This document shows positions 50,701 to 61,215 of a DNA stretch of 64,000 nucleotides, one piece after another; within the stretch, counting starts at the first letter, position 1; every line of letters begins with the position of its first letter. A model generated the notes under the pieces. It searched no databases. It saw nothing but the letters and a program-made list of their open reading frames with translations, and had not been told where the DNA came from. The position numbers were made by a program, and so were the translations under genes. Source of the stretch: Chondrilla cf. caribensis (lineage: Eukaryota > Porifera > Demospongiae > Chondrillida > Chondrillidae); NCBI GenBank assembly GCA_964020155.1, contig OZ026569.1, forward strand, positions 1,854,971 through 1,918,970, written 5' to 3'.

Positions 50701-53700
50701 ACCTAGACCGTCCCTTCACTTTTCCGTCCCTCGGTACCTCTTAGGGATGGTCTATCTAGCTAGAGATAGAGACATCAATCATTATTCAAATCGAAGAACA
50801 ACGATGTAGTATATAAACAAACTAAATCAGAGCCTCAGACTACTAGTTTGCTTGATACGAACACTGATATTGAGAAATTCCAGTTAATATGAACAGTTTG
50901 CACCTTCTACTTGGAAGAGAATTCATTTTACTTCAAACAGTTATGGTATCTGCAAAGGAAAACACTCTCTTGGTTAAAGCAAATGTTGATATCCCACAGG
51001 AAGGTGAGTACCTCTCCGAAGAACCGCGTTGTTCTAAGGTCAAAATTGCACAAAATTTGGCATTCTGAAGTCTACCCTGTCAACGATTAACAAGAATAAG
51101 GACAGTATTATAGAGATACATAAGGAATCCACCTTCAAAGAAAATCATACATTTAACAGTTTATCCGGAAATCGAATAAGCTCTTCTTTCTTGGTTAAAG
51201 TTTGCGCATTCTCAAAACACACCTATTTGTGGATCTGTACTTCAAACAAAACCTAAAGAACTTGCCACTGAGTTTGAGTGTGATGATTTTAAGTGCAGTA
51301 TGGGTTGGCTTAGTCGATTCAAAGTCCGTCACGATATCGTTATCGGTGAAAGTGCAGTCATTGATAAGTATATTCAATGATACTGATAATAAAACCTTCT
51401 GATAATGCGAACTTATTTGTGGGTCCCTCGAAGTTCATTTTAGCGAGGTTCACTGTAAATTTATTAGGAGCTGCATTGTTTTCATTTCGACTTCCGGTAT
51501 GTAACGCTTGACCGATATACGTAATATATCGGTGAAGTCATATAATACGTGTTCCTAGGCGTAGCCGCAACAATGAATTTATATTATAATCACCAAGCGA
51601 AAGCGAGGTTAATTGTTTCCGTCACATAGGGGAGTCCGATTGAGGACGCCCACGCACTTAAAGACTTTCGGGTCTAGAAATTATGACATTAGGGCCCAGG
51701 TGTATTTTCTTTCGTCGACAGTTGCAAAATGGTTTTAGCAGAACGCAACCATACATGCATTCCTATAAAAGGGGGCACGATTGTGCTACGTAGTGAGGCA
51801 AGAGTTATTTGTATTAACTAAGTCATGGTCGTACGAAGCGTGATTGAATTCACTCACCGTTTCACTCCCTCATAACGTCATTCTCCACGCCAGATGGCAA
51901 CAAAGAGTCTTAAACTATGGACACTATATATTTCTAAAGATACTGAATAAGAAATTTTGATTTTATGGAGCTTCGGAGTAGGGTTCAGCGAATTGTCTTT
52001 CGGGCCTTCGAATTGGTCAGCCACGATGACGTCCATTTTGGCAGACATTTTTGTATGACGTCATTGCCCTGGAAAGTTTGCGAATCTTACTTCGGTCGCG
52101 TCCAACCTTTTAGTTATTTTTTTATTTATGGGACCTACTATGGTAACAGCGAGGTTCTGCACGTAGTGCACACCTAGTTTTTATTGCGTGAATAAAAAAT
52201 GGCTGATTTCGAATGCCAACAGTTTGAAATTGGGCTAGAATTCGTGCGCTGAAGCTCGGCTGAACGTAATAACTTTAGCGAAGGTTCTTCTGAACCTAAG
52301 AAAGATGCCCAAGTATTTCGAGTGCGGGGGGCGGCAGCCCCACGAGTTCTTGAACTTGAATTACTTGTTATCTTCTGTTGTGTTTTATTAATAGGAGATT
52401 ATATGCAAATGATGGCTGTCCTTGAGCCAATAGCATTCGATGTCCTGCAGTGTATGACACATCTATTTGATTTTTTTCTATATTCAGTGAGTTCCCTGTC
52501 AATGTTCATTGCATGATAAAGGATACATGCATTATTTGTCTTGTTATGCACACTTGCATTCAAGTGCCTAACTGTGCTGTACACTCTCCATTGAGTTATG
52601 AGCCATTTTCCTATCATCTGCAATACTATAAGTTCAGCTACAATAAACAATGCAGCCATAATAAGCAAAAGCAGCATAACAGAAAAGCTAGATGCAACAT
52701 ACGTATGTCCCTTCCTAGTGTGATTTGTGGCTGACACCCTTGGTAAATAGTTGGTGTGACTGTATGCTAACAGCCTACTTATGAAGAACATTAATTATGT
52801 ATGTTAATATTATACCATATATGTACATATGTATGTACATATAGTGCGCGTATTGCTTTTAAATTTTGTGTGAATTTATTCATTGCTTGTAGTATACTCA
52901 AATAATTAAGGACTACTTATTATTTACTTCCAGGTATTTGTATTTTTTTCTCAAAGTGAAGTGAGTTCTTGTTGTGCTTCTCAAGTAAAATATGTATATG
53001 TATCATCTGTATCGACCTTGCCTACTAGAGTGTACATATGTACGTACATGTTGGTATGAATTTGTGCATGAATTAGGTATTAAATTTTATTAGCAATCTG
53101 GTGAGGATGCTGTTGCTCAGATCAGTGGCAGACTTGGTGGCACATTGAAAAGAATAAAGGAAACATTAATTATTGAAGACTCAGATGTATGTTTGCATTC
53201 ATTATTGTACATAACGATGTTAGTCAATTATTTGGTTTCCAATTAATCGGTCATTTCTCTTCCTGTTGTTAGAAATCTTTCATTCCTTCTTCATCTGATG
53301 AGGTGAAAGTAAGTACTCTGCATTGTGGCCTCAATATATTTATGTCACAAATTATTTGCCTATTGAAAAGGTTCCAATGCCAATTGTGTTCACTGACTTG
53401 CTCTTGATGTTGGGAAATCCAGACAGCCTCTTTGGTATTCGTGCTAGAATTGTAGCTGTGGAGTCTTTGTAAGTCAGACTTTGTACTTTTGTGTATGTTT
53501 GTAATAATATGCCAGTATATGGTGTTCATTCACTCATTTTATTCCCATTATTGATCCAATTTAGTTTTGAATAGTATTATTCAAGACACAAATGGTATAT
53601 TATTATGATGATCATTTTTATGAATTCATTAATTCCCATTGCCCCATAATTCTTGTAGGCTCATACTGTAGATTTTTATTTTTCTACCTTTGTAACCACA

Positions 53701-56700
53701 GCACATTTTGCGTTGTTTTAGCTGTACCAACATACTCAAGTACGTAGGTGCTGTGGTATCCTGATGTGGTGAATACTACTTAATCAAATGCAATTTACGT
53801 ACGTACTTGCAATAAGGAATTTTTTGGTATAGACTTATTTTATCACTCTAGCTGTTGTGACGTATTTCTGTTCATTGCAGCATTGAATCATGACAAAATG
53901 CATGATCTCAGTTTTTTTGATGTATATTCAAACCGGTTTCACATGTACAGTATTTAGCTTCGTATGTACGTATGTACATCATACATCAGTGTTATACATT
54001 GTCCAGTTGTGTTCCATACTTATGTAGTGGAACCCACTAAATGACTACTCCAGTAACGAGACCACTTCAAGACCACTATTTCACAGTCATTGGAACTTCC
54101 TGTACTGTACTACCAGTCTATACACTTTCCAAATCAGCATAGGATGACCCAACAATTGAGACCACTTTGATTGGGGTCCAAATTATTCCTACTATACGTA
54201 CGTATTTTAGGGCTCTAGAAACATACAATGTAACACTTATTGCAATTGTAGCCTCAATCTGTGGGTGTATAATCTGGAAAGAGATCCACCTTGCACACCT
54301 GGGGTTGGAGATGGGGGCTGTATTACAGTATCTCCGGATGTACGTACGTATGATTATCAAATGTGAAGGTAATAACTAAATAAGTTTGAATTCAAAGTGC
54401 AGCATGAAGTTGTTCAATATCTTTGATTCTCTATCATCCCCCTCACCTCCCTGCATACTATTGTACAGAAGAAACTTAAAAAAATGCTCTCTAGAACCAC
54501 TCAAAGTGGTCTTGTTTGTGAAGTGATCCAACTGTGTGTATAATAGTAGAAGTGTACCGAATACATATGTAACACATGCATCTACAGGAATTTCTGTGAT
54601 TGGGAATCATAGTACTGAGATGATCTTGAAGTGTAGTTCTGCTGTACATCTACCACATACTTCTTAGAATATTGCGGTTCATAATATACTATAATACAGT
54701 TACTTTTCACCCCTTTAGGGCATTTTTGGCTGTTCAGTTTAAGACAGTTGCTATTCCCCTACTTGAAACACTAGTTCCAGCCTCAAAGAAAGCCTTTTTA
54801 AACCAATATGTTTCACAGGTAAACCAACTCCTATATTATGTACCATAATAGTAAGTACTAAGTGGATAAGTGAATACATATGTACATACTGTATATACGT
54901 ACACAGCAGTTACAATAAACTCTGTTTGGGTGGTAAAAGTTGCTTCAAATCTTTGAATATACATGCGTATGTATAATATGCACTAATTACCATATACAGT
55001 AAATTCTTGAATCTGATCAAGCTCTTATTGAGAGGTAGGCTTCCTCCTATGCGCCATGCCAGATAAAGAAGATTTTTCTTTACTCCAGACACTGTCTACT
55101 ATTGATGAGCTACGCATTCCTGTCTACAAGGTTGTGGTCAGAGCGCTCTTTGACCCACAGAAGGTAAAATGGTATTCAGCTTTTTTATGCTATCTGAAAA
55201 GCTTATCATAGTAATATTCTGTGCATATTTTAGATGATATTCATGATGGTTCAAGTAAAGTGGGACATTCATGAACTATTGTCACAGCATAATCAATATG
55301 TTGACATGTTGCTACAGGTAGGTCCATGTAGTACGTATGTTGTTAATATTATTGTTGTCATCATCCATATTCATTTCCCCATTGTTGTTTCTGAGCTTTT
55401 TGTGATTCTAAATAAATTAGAATGAGACAGCATCAGCCTTTTAACACTGTGTATAGCTTTTAAATTGTTACTTATATTTTTTACTCACCAGGACATTCGT
55501 CAATTCAAAGCGGCCCTAGAATCTGAAAGGTGCATTTATTCCTAATATATATAATGTGTCTTCCCATTATATATTTATGTGTATGCAAATCTAAAATGGA
55601 TAATTTTGTTAGATATAATCTAATACCAGCTGAAGCAAAGCATGTTATTTGGACTGAAGGGATTCTAAGAATTAACCATGCTTTTGTTGAAGGGTGAGTA
55701 TTCACTGTGGTTGTCAATAGCTCTGGTTGAACGAGAGTGTTGCAGTGCTTCATTTTCATTAGTTTTATATGTGTTTCAAGCCAACTCAATATGTGATTTG
55801 CCTGTCTGAATTAAGTAGAGGATTCAATGCATTTACTTACGTACATGCTAATACATTGAATTTGTTTCCACTTGAATTGATTTTGAAGTGTGTTAATGCA
55901 GTAATGTCAATGCAATGTGTTAATCCAGTATAACTGGGGTTAATGGCTCTTGTACATAATGTTGATGGCTGTTAGAGACTATATTGCATGAAAATGCCTA
56001 GTCCAGTATTTGTATCACTAAATCTCTTCATTTATTGACGTACACATTTAAAGATATTGTGTTAAATTGCTGGAATTATGCATGGGATTATACATATGGT
56101 ATAGTCCATAGAAAAAGTTGATGGTAATTTTGTTTGCGGGTTTTTGGATAACAGATAAACATCAACCTTTATCACCAAACCATTAACTGTAAACCGTTAT
56201 CCATTAGTGCATTATGTAAGTGCATATCCATGACATAAGCACATGATTAAATCACAAAGTGCGAGTTTTATCGAAGGAAGATAGTTGTACTTACTAACGG
56301 ATGTAGCTACACTCTCACCTAAGCAAGTTTCTATCGCAATTTCATCATGGACAAGGTACACGTACTTGTTAGATATTCAGACAATGACTCCTTAAGGTAT
56401 GACGGCAAGGAATATTTGGAAGCTACCTCACGAATTCGACACGGAGAGAATGCTACCCATTCCTTGAGAGTTGGAGAGTTGGTTACAACCAAGACCATCA
56501 AATGCACTTCATCTCACCAGCCTGACAACACATTCGTACATCATCCCTTTAAGTCTTCGCACACACTTCATCTGACTAACTTGACAACACGTACACAACA
56601 TCCACCACCTTCTCAGTACACCATCCTCTCAAGTCATTACACACACATCCAACCAGCTTGTCAACACACACACACACCATACACCCAGTTTCACAATACA

Positions 56701-59027
56701 CAAACATCATCCACACACCTTGATGACACACTCACAACACCCACTCAAGCAATCAAACACACCATGTTAACCGCAAAATTTATTTATAAGCTCCTTGGAA
56801 CATTCTTGCCAAACTAGGTAGCAGTAGTCCAAATATGGTACAATTAAACTCTGCTTCAAGGACACTTACAATGGTTCCATAGGATAGCTTAAATGCAAAA
56901 TATAGTTGTATAATCCGTTGTTTACAATAATTGCTTAGAACCATTCTTTCCAATTTGCTGAAATCACACTTTGATTAAAAACTTGCTGTGGTGTGCCGTA
57001 TATACATATACGTATGTCTGTTTACAATTTTTGGTTAATGGTCATCTGAAAACCATTAACAGTTTCAGGGTACCTATTCTCTGCTACAGTTATCAGTTAA
57101 TGGTTTAACTGGTAACTTTTATTCGTTATCGTTACTTTTTTTATGGATTGTACCATATGTACGTAGGTGTATGAAGTTAGTTTAACCACTTCTGGTATAA
57201 ATATGAACCCTACCTGAGACACTTCTGAATGGCTTTTAGTGACCTATTTTTCTTCTAATTAGGTTCTCTCAAGTCAAATATTGCAGCAATGAGGGAAGAG
57301 CATTAATGCAACTAGACTACCAGCAGTTCGTAACAAAACTAAAAGTTATTCTTGAATTCCAGTGAGTAATCATTCACCATTCCAAGCAGTATGTATATCT
57401 GTGTATATACCAGGCATTTTTGGTTCGCATAACAGTTGAGCTGGCACAGTGTATCGATATAATCTTTCCTTTATTTTGTGATTATTTTCCTTTGAACATT
57501 AATTGTACATTAGTCTTCCTCAAGCTTGTTTCAGTGAGTTTGTTGTAAGCCTATTATTATGTTACTCCATATATGTGTACTGTATAGCCACATTCCAGGT
57601 CAAGACTTTGTTGAACAGTATATCAAAGCTTATTATCTTTCTGAGCATGATATTGTGAAATGGATAGAAGACCACAAGGTCAGTAGTGTGGAGTGTAACA
57701 AGGGAATAGTGACTTCCATAAGGAAACAGTGGTACACTCTCTTTAGAATTCGCTATTGATTTAATGCCATTTCATTTCATTTCTATGGATGTTCCAATGA
57801 ATGAAGCGAAATGACATTATAGTACTGTAGTGCTATATGCATTCATATTGATGCTCCCCTTGTATCCATGTAAATTACTTTCTAACTTTGCAATTTTGAA
57901 AAATTATGGAAATTTACCAATGTGTTTGTAAGTGAATTAGTAGCAATCTAAAACAAAACTAAAATTTGGCAACATTTCAACCCTGTGGGTTGTCTTCAGC
58001 AGTCGGGGTGCCTTGGGAGTTACCCTCCTTAAATAGGGTTTGGGCTTCCTGCCAAGTCACTTCCGGTCTTGTGACTTCCACTCCTTGGACACCCTAAACC
58101 ATCTATTTATTCACCAGCTGTAATGTGCATTCTGTGTATTGCTGATGAAGATCTTTGTGACCGAAATTTCCAAATTGTAAGAAAATTTAATGCTATGCTA
58201 GGCTCAATAACTCCACAGATTTAGATACCCCATATCAATGAGGTCAGAAATATACCCTGATATATATCAAGTATGCACTGTAGTTGTTTATGAGGTTGAG
58301 TGATGATACCCATGCATTGAGAGATATATGATGTGTTTCCAGTGAATTCTTGTTTAATTGCTGTTGATTAATGAGAATTCTCTATACGTATATATCAGAC
58401 AAGCCTAACATACCAAAAGTTGAAATGGAAATAATATAGTGGCTGTCACAGGTAGCCCTTAAAAAGCAACCTAATGGTGAGACCACCGATGATCATGCAA
58501 TGATGATGGCAATACAATAGCATGTGCACATTGAACAGTGCCCAGTGAAACCCACGGTATGATAATGGATCATGTGTCCAACCATATACGTAATGTAGTC
58601 TGTGCCTAATGGAATTGGAGTTTATTTTACGCTATATTCATAGAAACAAATACAGATATATATAAACTCACATTGTCACTATGTGTAATGAAATGAGAAC
58701 CATTAGTAGTAATATAAATTGACTAACAACAGTTGAGGCCATTTAGTTGGAATGAAAGATTTTAAATGATTTACTATTGTGAGTTAGTATTTATATACAA
58801 TATTGTGTTCTCATGTGCCTAAATTTCCATTTGTATAAAACTGTTGATGTTGGAACAGCTACATAGTACATATTTTCATGACTGTATTTTGTACATATGT
58901 AAAGGAATACAGCCAGAAACAACTTACTGCCTTGGTGAATAGTGGATTGGGCTCACACATTGGAAAACGTGCCAAACAAAGACTGAAGAGCTTGCTGAAT
59001 TTCGAAGAAATGAGTGCTAGGAGATAG
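35779..59027 (+). CDS. VPS50: VPS50 / syndetin (CCDC132), EARP complex subunit
   Basis: Subunit of the endosome-associated recycling protein (EARP) tethering complex with VPS51-53; acts in recycling to the plasma membrane. 35 exons: 35779-35817, 37601-37645, 38554-38589, 39384-39449, 39515-39583, 39732-39785, 40784-40854, 40927-41044, 41305-41340, 41421-41503, 43868-43910, 43987-44085, 44192-44275, 44621-44677, 44743-44790, 45628-45771, 48722-48816, 48882-48980, 49057-49197, 49340-49412, 49482-49534, 50130-50203, 52395-52486, 52934-52984, 53094-53186, 53273-53308, 53371-53468, 54719-54818, 55089-55163, 55234-55317, 55492-55529, 55613-55693, 57263-57361, 57588-57678, 58905-59027. Product 895 aa (human 964), all phases close. 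Landmarks: GTLGLLAKHR (N-terminal VPS54-like helical domain); LKYDDVI; EGNPFDED; GDYMQMMAVLEPIAFDV; VKWDIHELLSQHNQYVD; CSNEGRALMQLDYQQF; FVEQYIKAYYLSEHDIVKWI; final LGSHIGKRAKQRL. The first three exons are weakly conserved and least certain. Confidence 0.93.
36960..37225 (-). pseudogene. Decayed HIRAN-like fragment
   Basis: The minus strand reads, between stops, phrases such as EGEVLQLREPSNPKVNFAVI, then GQVVGWIPVELAQTFSLFLA, then a glycine/leucine LEEGLGLEV tail. Spacing resembles the HIRAN-type sequence 'NPxxxYAVAV...GxVVGHVPRxIS...FLRR...LPQGGLEVP' found in many invertebrate repeat proteins. In-frame stops show it is dead. Recognition is tentative. Lies in VPS50 intron 1. Confidence 0.35.
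40281..40743. mobile_element. 463-bp MITE with CAGTGAATATTCRTTAATC ends
   Basis: Left TGCAGTGAATATTCGTTAAT, right ATTAATGAATATTCACTGTA, an inverted pair of about 17 bp. Interior has repeated 'ggcggattaa/atggcggatt' modules. It ends 40 bp before VPS50 exon 7 (40784), thus supplies part of the acceptor-proximal intron. Confidence 0.85.
41107..41241 (+). repeat. Direct duplication, about 65 bp x 2
   Basis: Two copies of 'gttagtgctgtttcaRYaac ... ctttataaatgctggcatgt', differing mainly by a 4-5 base insertion. In VPS50 intron 41045-41304; a recent local duplication. Confidence 0.9.
42368..43214. mobile_element. 847-bp TTAA-flanked element
   Basis: TTAA at 42368-42371 followed by ACGTAGAGCG; mirror CGCTCTACGT followed by TTAA at 43211-43214. 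Subterminal inverted blocks continue: TATAAAAGGGGGGGTGGTCA at left against ACCACCCCCCCTTTTATA at right. A duplicated TTAA target is the rule for piggyBac, but the ends are not the usual CCC. No transposase. It is more CpG-rich than the surrounding DNA and sits in VPS50 intron 41504-43867. Confidence 0.8.
45066..45269 (+). other. Unassigned protein-like ORF in VPS50 intron
   Basis: 67-residue ORF with natural composition (VPDPTHLTENGGEFRYDYET; SEKEKAFLYKSHDWDLV) between VPS50 exons 15 and 16. It is out of frame with the flanking exons and unlike VPS50. Possibly a fragment of another gene or transposon. Function not recognised. Confidence 0.2.
45505..45544 (+). repeat. (GAT)n/(GAC)n microsatellite
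   Basis: Forty bases of gatggtgatgatg... ending gacgacgacg, in the VPS50 intron before exon 45628-45771. Confidence 0.95.
45920..46385 (+). repeat. Degenerate minisatellite, 'TCCTGGTTAATACA' type
   Basis: About 17-20 bp units: tcctggttaatacatt, tcctggtagtacagtac, ttctggttagtgcatac, and so on. Same family as the array at 62495-63416, 16 kb away. A MITE-like right end (ccaggatacaag, to 46267) interrupts it. In VPS50 intron 45772-48721. Confidence 0.75.
47059..47390. mobile_element. Fold-back element FB, copy A
   Basis: Left tctggaccgtccctaaaagg with ggggcggaaaaaggaag; right ccctttttccgcacc then tttttagggatggtcagcta: long imperfect inverted arms. Interior 'taatttgatcctccatact' and 'attgccaagattcttgg' shared with copies B and C. 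VPS50 intron 16. Confidence 0.8.
47396..48420. mobile_element. Fold-back element FB, copy B (with inserted retroelement tail)
   Basis: Starts gtctagctaactagaccatc and ends tagggacggtccagctagc. It begins within about 10 bp of the end of copy A. Interior matches copies A and C except for an insertion of about 300 bp (47968-48265). Confidence 0.8.
47968..48265 (-). mobile_element. Non-LTR retrotransposon 3' end inserted in FB copy B
   Basis: Read on the minus strand it ends gttaaatcagataacaatca followed by (ATCA)n, a short tandem-repeat tail in the style of CR1/L2-type LINE or SINE 3' ends. It carries ggagccttgcaaataggctt then aaggccaaaggtccccc. No coding sequence. Confidence 0.55.
49566..49810. 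mobile_element. TTGTATCC-family MITE, copy 5
   Basis: Shares gcaacatattata, tggaaatgtgtttactaatt, aacaatgaatcacctgtctg and cctttgatctacccctcaac with other copies; ends cgggatacaag. In VPS50 intron 49535-50129. Confidence 0.85.
50274..51457 (+). mobile_element. Tigger/pogo-type transposon relic
   Basis: Ends: left acatcgaaccttgttaaaac, right gcgaggttcactgta, an imperfect inverse. Inside, 51230-51345 translates to CGSVLQTKPKELATEFECDD and then GWLSRFKVRHDI, the classic second helix-turn-helix (HTH_Tnp_Tc5/CENP-B type) of Tigger transposases. Upstream, 51063-51130 reads KSTLSTINKNKDSIIE, fitting the first helix-turn-helix ('PKSTLSTI' type). Frames shift between pieces and no DDE domain is visible, so it is dead and 5'-only. 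Interrupted by fold-back copy C. Confidence 0.75.
50316..50766. mobile_element. Fold-back element FB, copy C, nested in the Tigger relic
   Basis: Left gtccagctagctggactgtc then cctaaaagg; right ggtacctcttagggatggtc then tatctagcta. Arms of about 60 bp pair imperfectly. Interior matches copies A and B. Its position inside a Tigger relic dates it as the younger insertion. Confidence 0.82.
51478..52368. repeat. Composite repeat with R1 copy 2
   Basis: From about 51478 (gacttccggtatgtaacgct) base composition changes to CpG-rich. 52196-52366 is R1 copy 2, matching 16566-16737. Within it gaggttctgcacgtagtgca (52150) recurs inverted near 41880 (ggtgtgcactgtgcagaacc). Likely one or more mobile elements; boundaries are uncertain. 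Fills most of the VPS50 intron before exon 52395-52486. Confidence 0.5.
54028..54180. mobile_element. Partial pogo-like MITE
   Basis: Starts gtagtggaacccactaaatg and contains 'gagaccacttYRaagacca' type modules similar to 21109-21311. The right end is not clear. In VPS50 intron 53469-54718. Confidence 0.4.
56091..57161. mobile_element. 1.07-kb element with TACATATGGTA ends and internal ORF
   Basis: Left TACATATGGTATAGTCCATA then GAAAAAGT; right ACTTTTTTTATGGATTGTAC then CATATGTA, an inverted pair of about 28 bp with some mismatches. An ORF at 56347-56817 (156 codons) begins MDKVHVLVRYSDNDSLRYDG and then becomes a H/T/P-rich low-complexity tail with repeating THPH-like units. Product family not recognised. 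In VPS50 intron 55694-57262. Confidence 0.65.
57965..58110. repeat. Repeat R2 copy 1
   Basis: Phrase aaccctgtgggttgtcttca then gcagtcggggtgccttggga and gttaccctcc recurs at 59797-59905, with a short internal insertion here (ttaaataggg). In the last VPS50 intron. It matches the flank of the LINE fragment at 59.8-61.2 kb, so it is probably part of that retroelement family. Confidence 0.75.
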
Positions 59028-59790
59028 TTTGGTCATACGTATAATATCCTCATTCCTTCTCATTTGGTGTAAAGTAGTATTGTACATTAAACATTTGAAT
59101 TATATGTAACTGGTAAGAAATAATAACTCTCTATATTATTATACTTGTTCACAATTTAGGATTCCATGCAGTTGCATTGTATAAATATTATTATTATTAT
59201 TGCATATTTCAATTTCAATATACACCATGAATGGCAATGTGGATTGTTCACACATACATGTACATGTACATAATATGTCCATGCATGTATATGAGCATGT
59301 ATGAGACACATAATGTTATTCAATGTATATTTCAGTGTACTTGAAACAGATGTGAAGTAAAATAACCCTTCAATTTTATTACTCTCCCATCACAAGCAAT
59401 AATTCACCACTACTACAATTGATATGATTATCAACTACTGTATACACAAATACGTATGTATCCAGCTCCACTGTACAGCATGCTCCATCATTATATACGT
59501 ATAATATTATCGAATTTGAATTTGGTAGACTAGTCCATTTTTATTCCTTGTTTATTGTTTACAACCTATTATGTATAATACATGCTTTGTGCCTTGTATA
59601 CAGATACACTATACTGTATATTATACTGAGTAAGGCTTGTAATTTCCGTGCAATATATAAATCCCACGCTTTTACATAAAACAAAGATACCCTTTGATTG
59701 TTGTTGGGTAGATACTTTCGGAATCAGGAGTGTTCAAAAACGCAATCTGGTGAATGAGTTCGCAGTGTAGTAAATGAGTTCTTCGATCAT
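59028..59790. other. VPS50 3' flank, no gene seen
   Basis: AT-rich sequence after the VPS50 stop. No canonical AATAAA within the first 200 bp was noticed. No ORF, tRNA or recognised element. Confidence 0.5.
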
Positions 59791-59796
59791 CTGGTC

Positions 59797-59905
59797 ATTT
59801 CAACCCTGTGGGTCATCTTCAGCAGTCGGGGTGCCTTGGGAGTTACCCTCCGGTTTGGGCTTCCCACCAAGACATTTCCGGTCTCATGACTTCCGCTCTT
59901 TGGAC
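59797..59905. repeat. Repeat R2 copy 2
   Basis: Near-copy of 57965-58110 (aaccctgtgggtcatcttca, then gcagtcggggtgccttggga). Fused to the truncated reverse-transcriptase piece. Confidence 0.8.
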
Positions 59906-61215
59906 GAACAAAGGGGTCCACGATCGATCCAAAAATAGACCAGCATCAATCAAGAGACCATCTCTCTGCTTCCTACAGGCAGGAAGCAGAGAGATGGGCC
60001 TGTAGTCGGAGGGAACAGTATGATTACCACCTATATGCAGAGGTTTGACCCAAGCATGCTTCCATGGTTCAGGAATAAAGAACAAACAAAGGATGAATTA
60101 AGAATAGTACTTAGTGGGTAGCAGATGATGGATCGACCAGCAATAAGAGCTGAAGGGGGAATATTATCAAGACAAGTAGAACATGTGGGTTTGAGAGAAG
60201 CAAGAGTGTCTTCACACCAAACAGGATTTATTGGGACAAGAGACAAATTACGTATAGGTATGAGGTGGCACATGTGGTGGGGAAGGAGGAAGAAGGGTAT
60301 TGGAACTTGAGGAAGAGACTGCAGCAAAGTGTGTGTTGAGGATATTAGCAATGGAAGATGAATATGTGTGAAAAGACCAGTTGTCAGAAGGGGTAGATGA
60401 AGCACCTACAAGCTTGAGAGTATTCCCTAGTGTGGAAGGGTGTACTCTTTTACTGAGTAGGTGATGAGAATACTCTTTTTCAGCTTATGTTGTAGTCCTG
60501 TTACCTGGTTGTGCTGAGTTTTAAGAGCTTCCCATGATACTGCTATATGATTCTTGAGAAACAATCTACATAGTGCATTACGCCTATCCATCTCATCTCT
60601 AATAGATTTAGTTATCCAGGGATCAGGGTTGTTCTTCACACAAACTGTCTTAATGGGTGCATGTCTATCCAACACTTCACTAAATAGGGCCTTAAAGATA
60701 CTAACGTGATCCTCCGGTTGTCAAAATATATGTTAATGATAGACCAGGGTAATGGTACAAGATTTTTTTCAAAGCTGTATTTACAAAAAGTTCTGAAGGA
60801 ACGACGAGTGACTAATGAAGAAGGACGTTTGAGTACATTACAATCAACAATAAGAGGATAGGCAGATGGTCAGAGATGGGAGAGTCTAAAACAGGAGTTG
60901 GAGATGGGTACATCAGAAGAAGCAAGTAAGAGATCTAGGAGGGAGTTGGAAGTTTTAGAGTATCGAGCAGGAAACGTGATTGGTTGGGTTAGAGAGTGGG
61001 AAGTTATGAAGTTGTGGAAAAATTTAGTGTAAGCTTTGTCTAGATCTAACATAATATTGATACTAAAGTCACCGCAAACAATTACACACTTCTGGAAAAT
61101 CATCACTGTCTCAATGTCATTGCAAAGATCATGGACAGACATGGATGGAGAACTAGGAGGACAGTAGAAGCATCCAAGAGCAAAAGGGGAGGTAAAAAAA
61201 GCTTGGAATCAATGA
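59797..61215 (-). mobile_element. Broken non-LTR (LINE) retrotransposon
   Basis: Minus strand. 61142-60870 carries an endonuclease-like piece (VIVCGDFSINIMLDLDKAY; then SLTQPITFPARYSKTSNSLL and DLLLAS), the C-terminal part of an APE-type endonuclease. 60675-60427 matches the linker (PDPWITKSIRDEMDRRNALC). 60270-60180 and 60085-59990 give reverse-transcriptase N-part (FPEPWKHAWVKPLH-like; DYRPISLLPA). Frameshifts and stops break it, and the RT stops at YRPISLLPA, where a 16-bp inverted repeat joins R2 sequence. Jockey/CR1/L2-like clade by layout; precise clade not determined. Inactive. Confidence 0.75.

Noticed and set aside
51965..52177. 70-codon ORF before VPS50 exon 23
   Set aside because: Lies in the composite repeat 51478-52368 and is probably chance.
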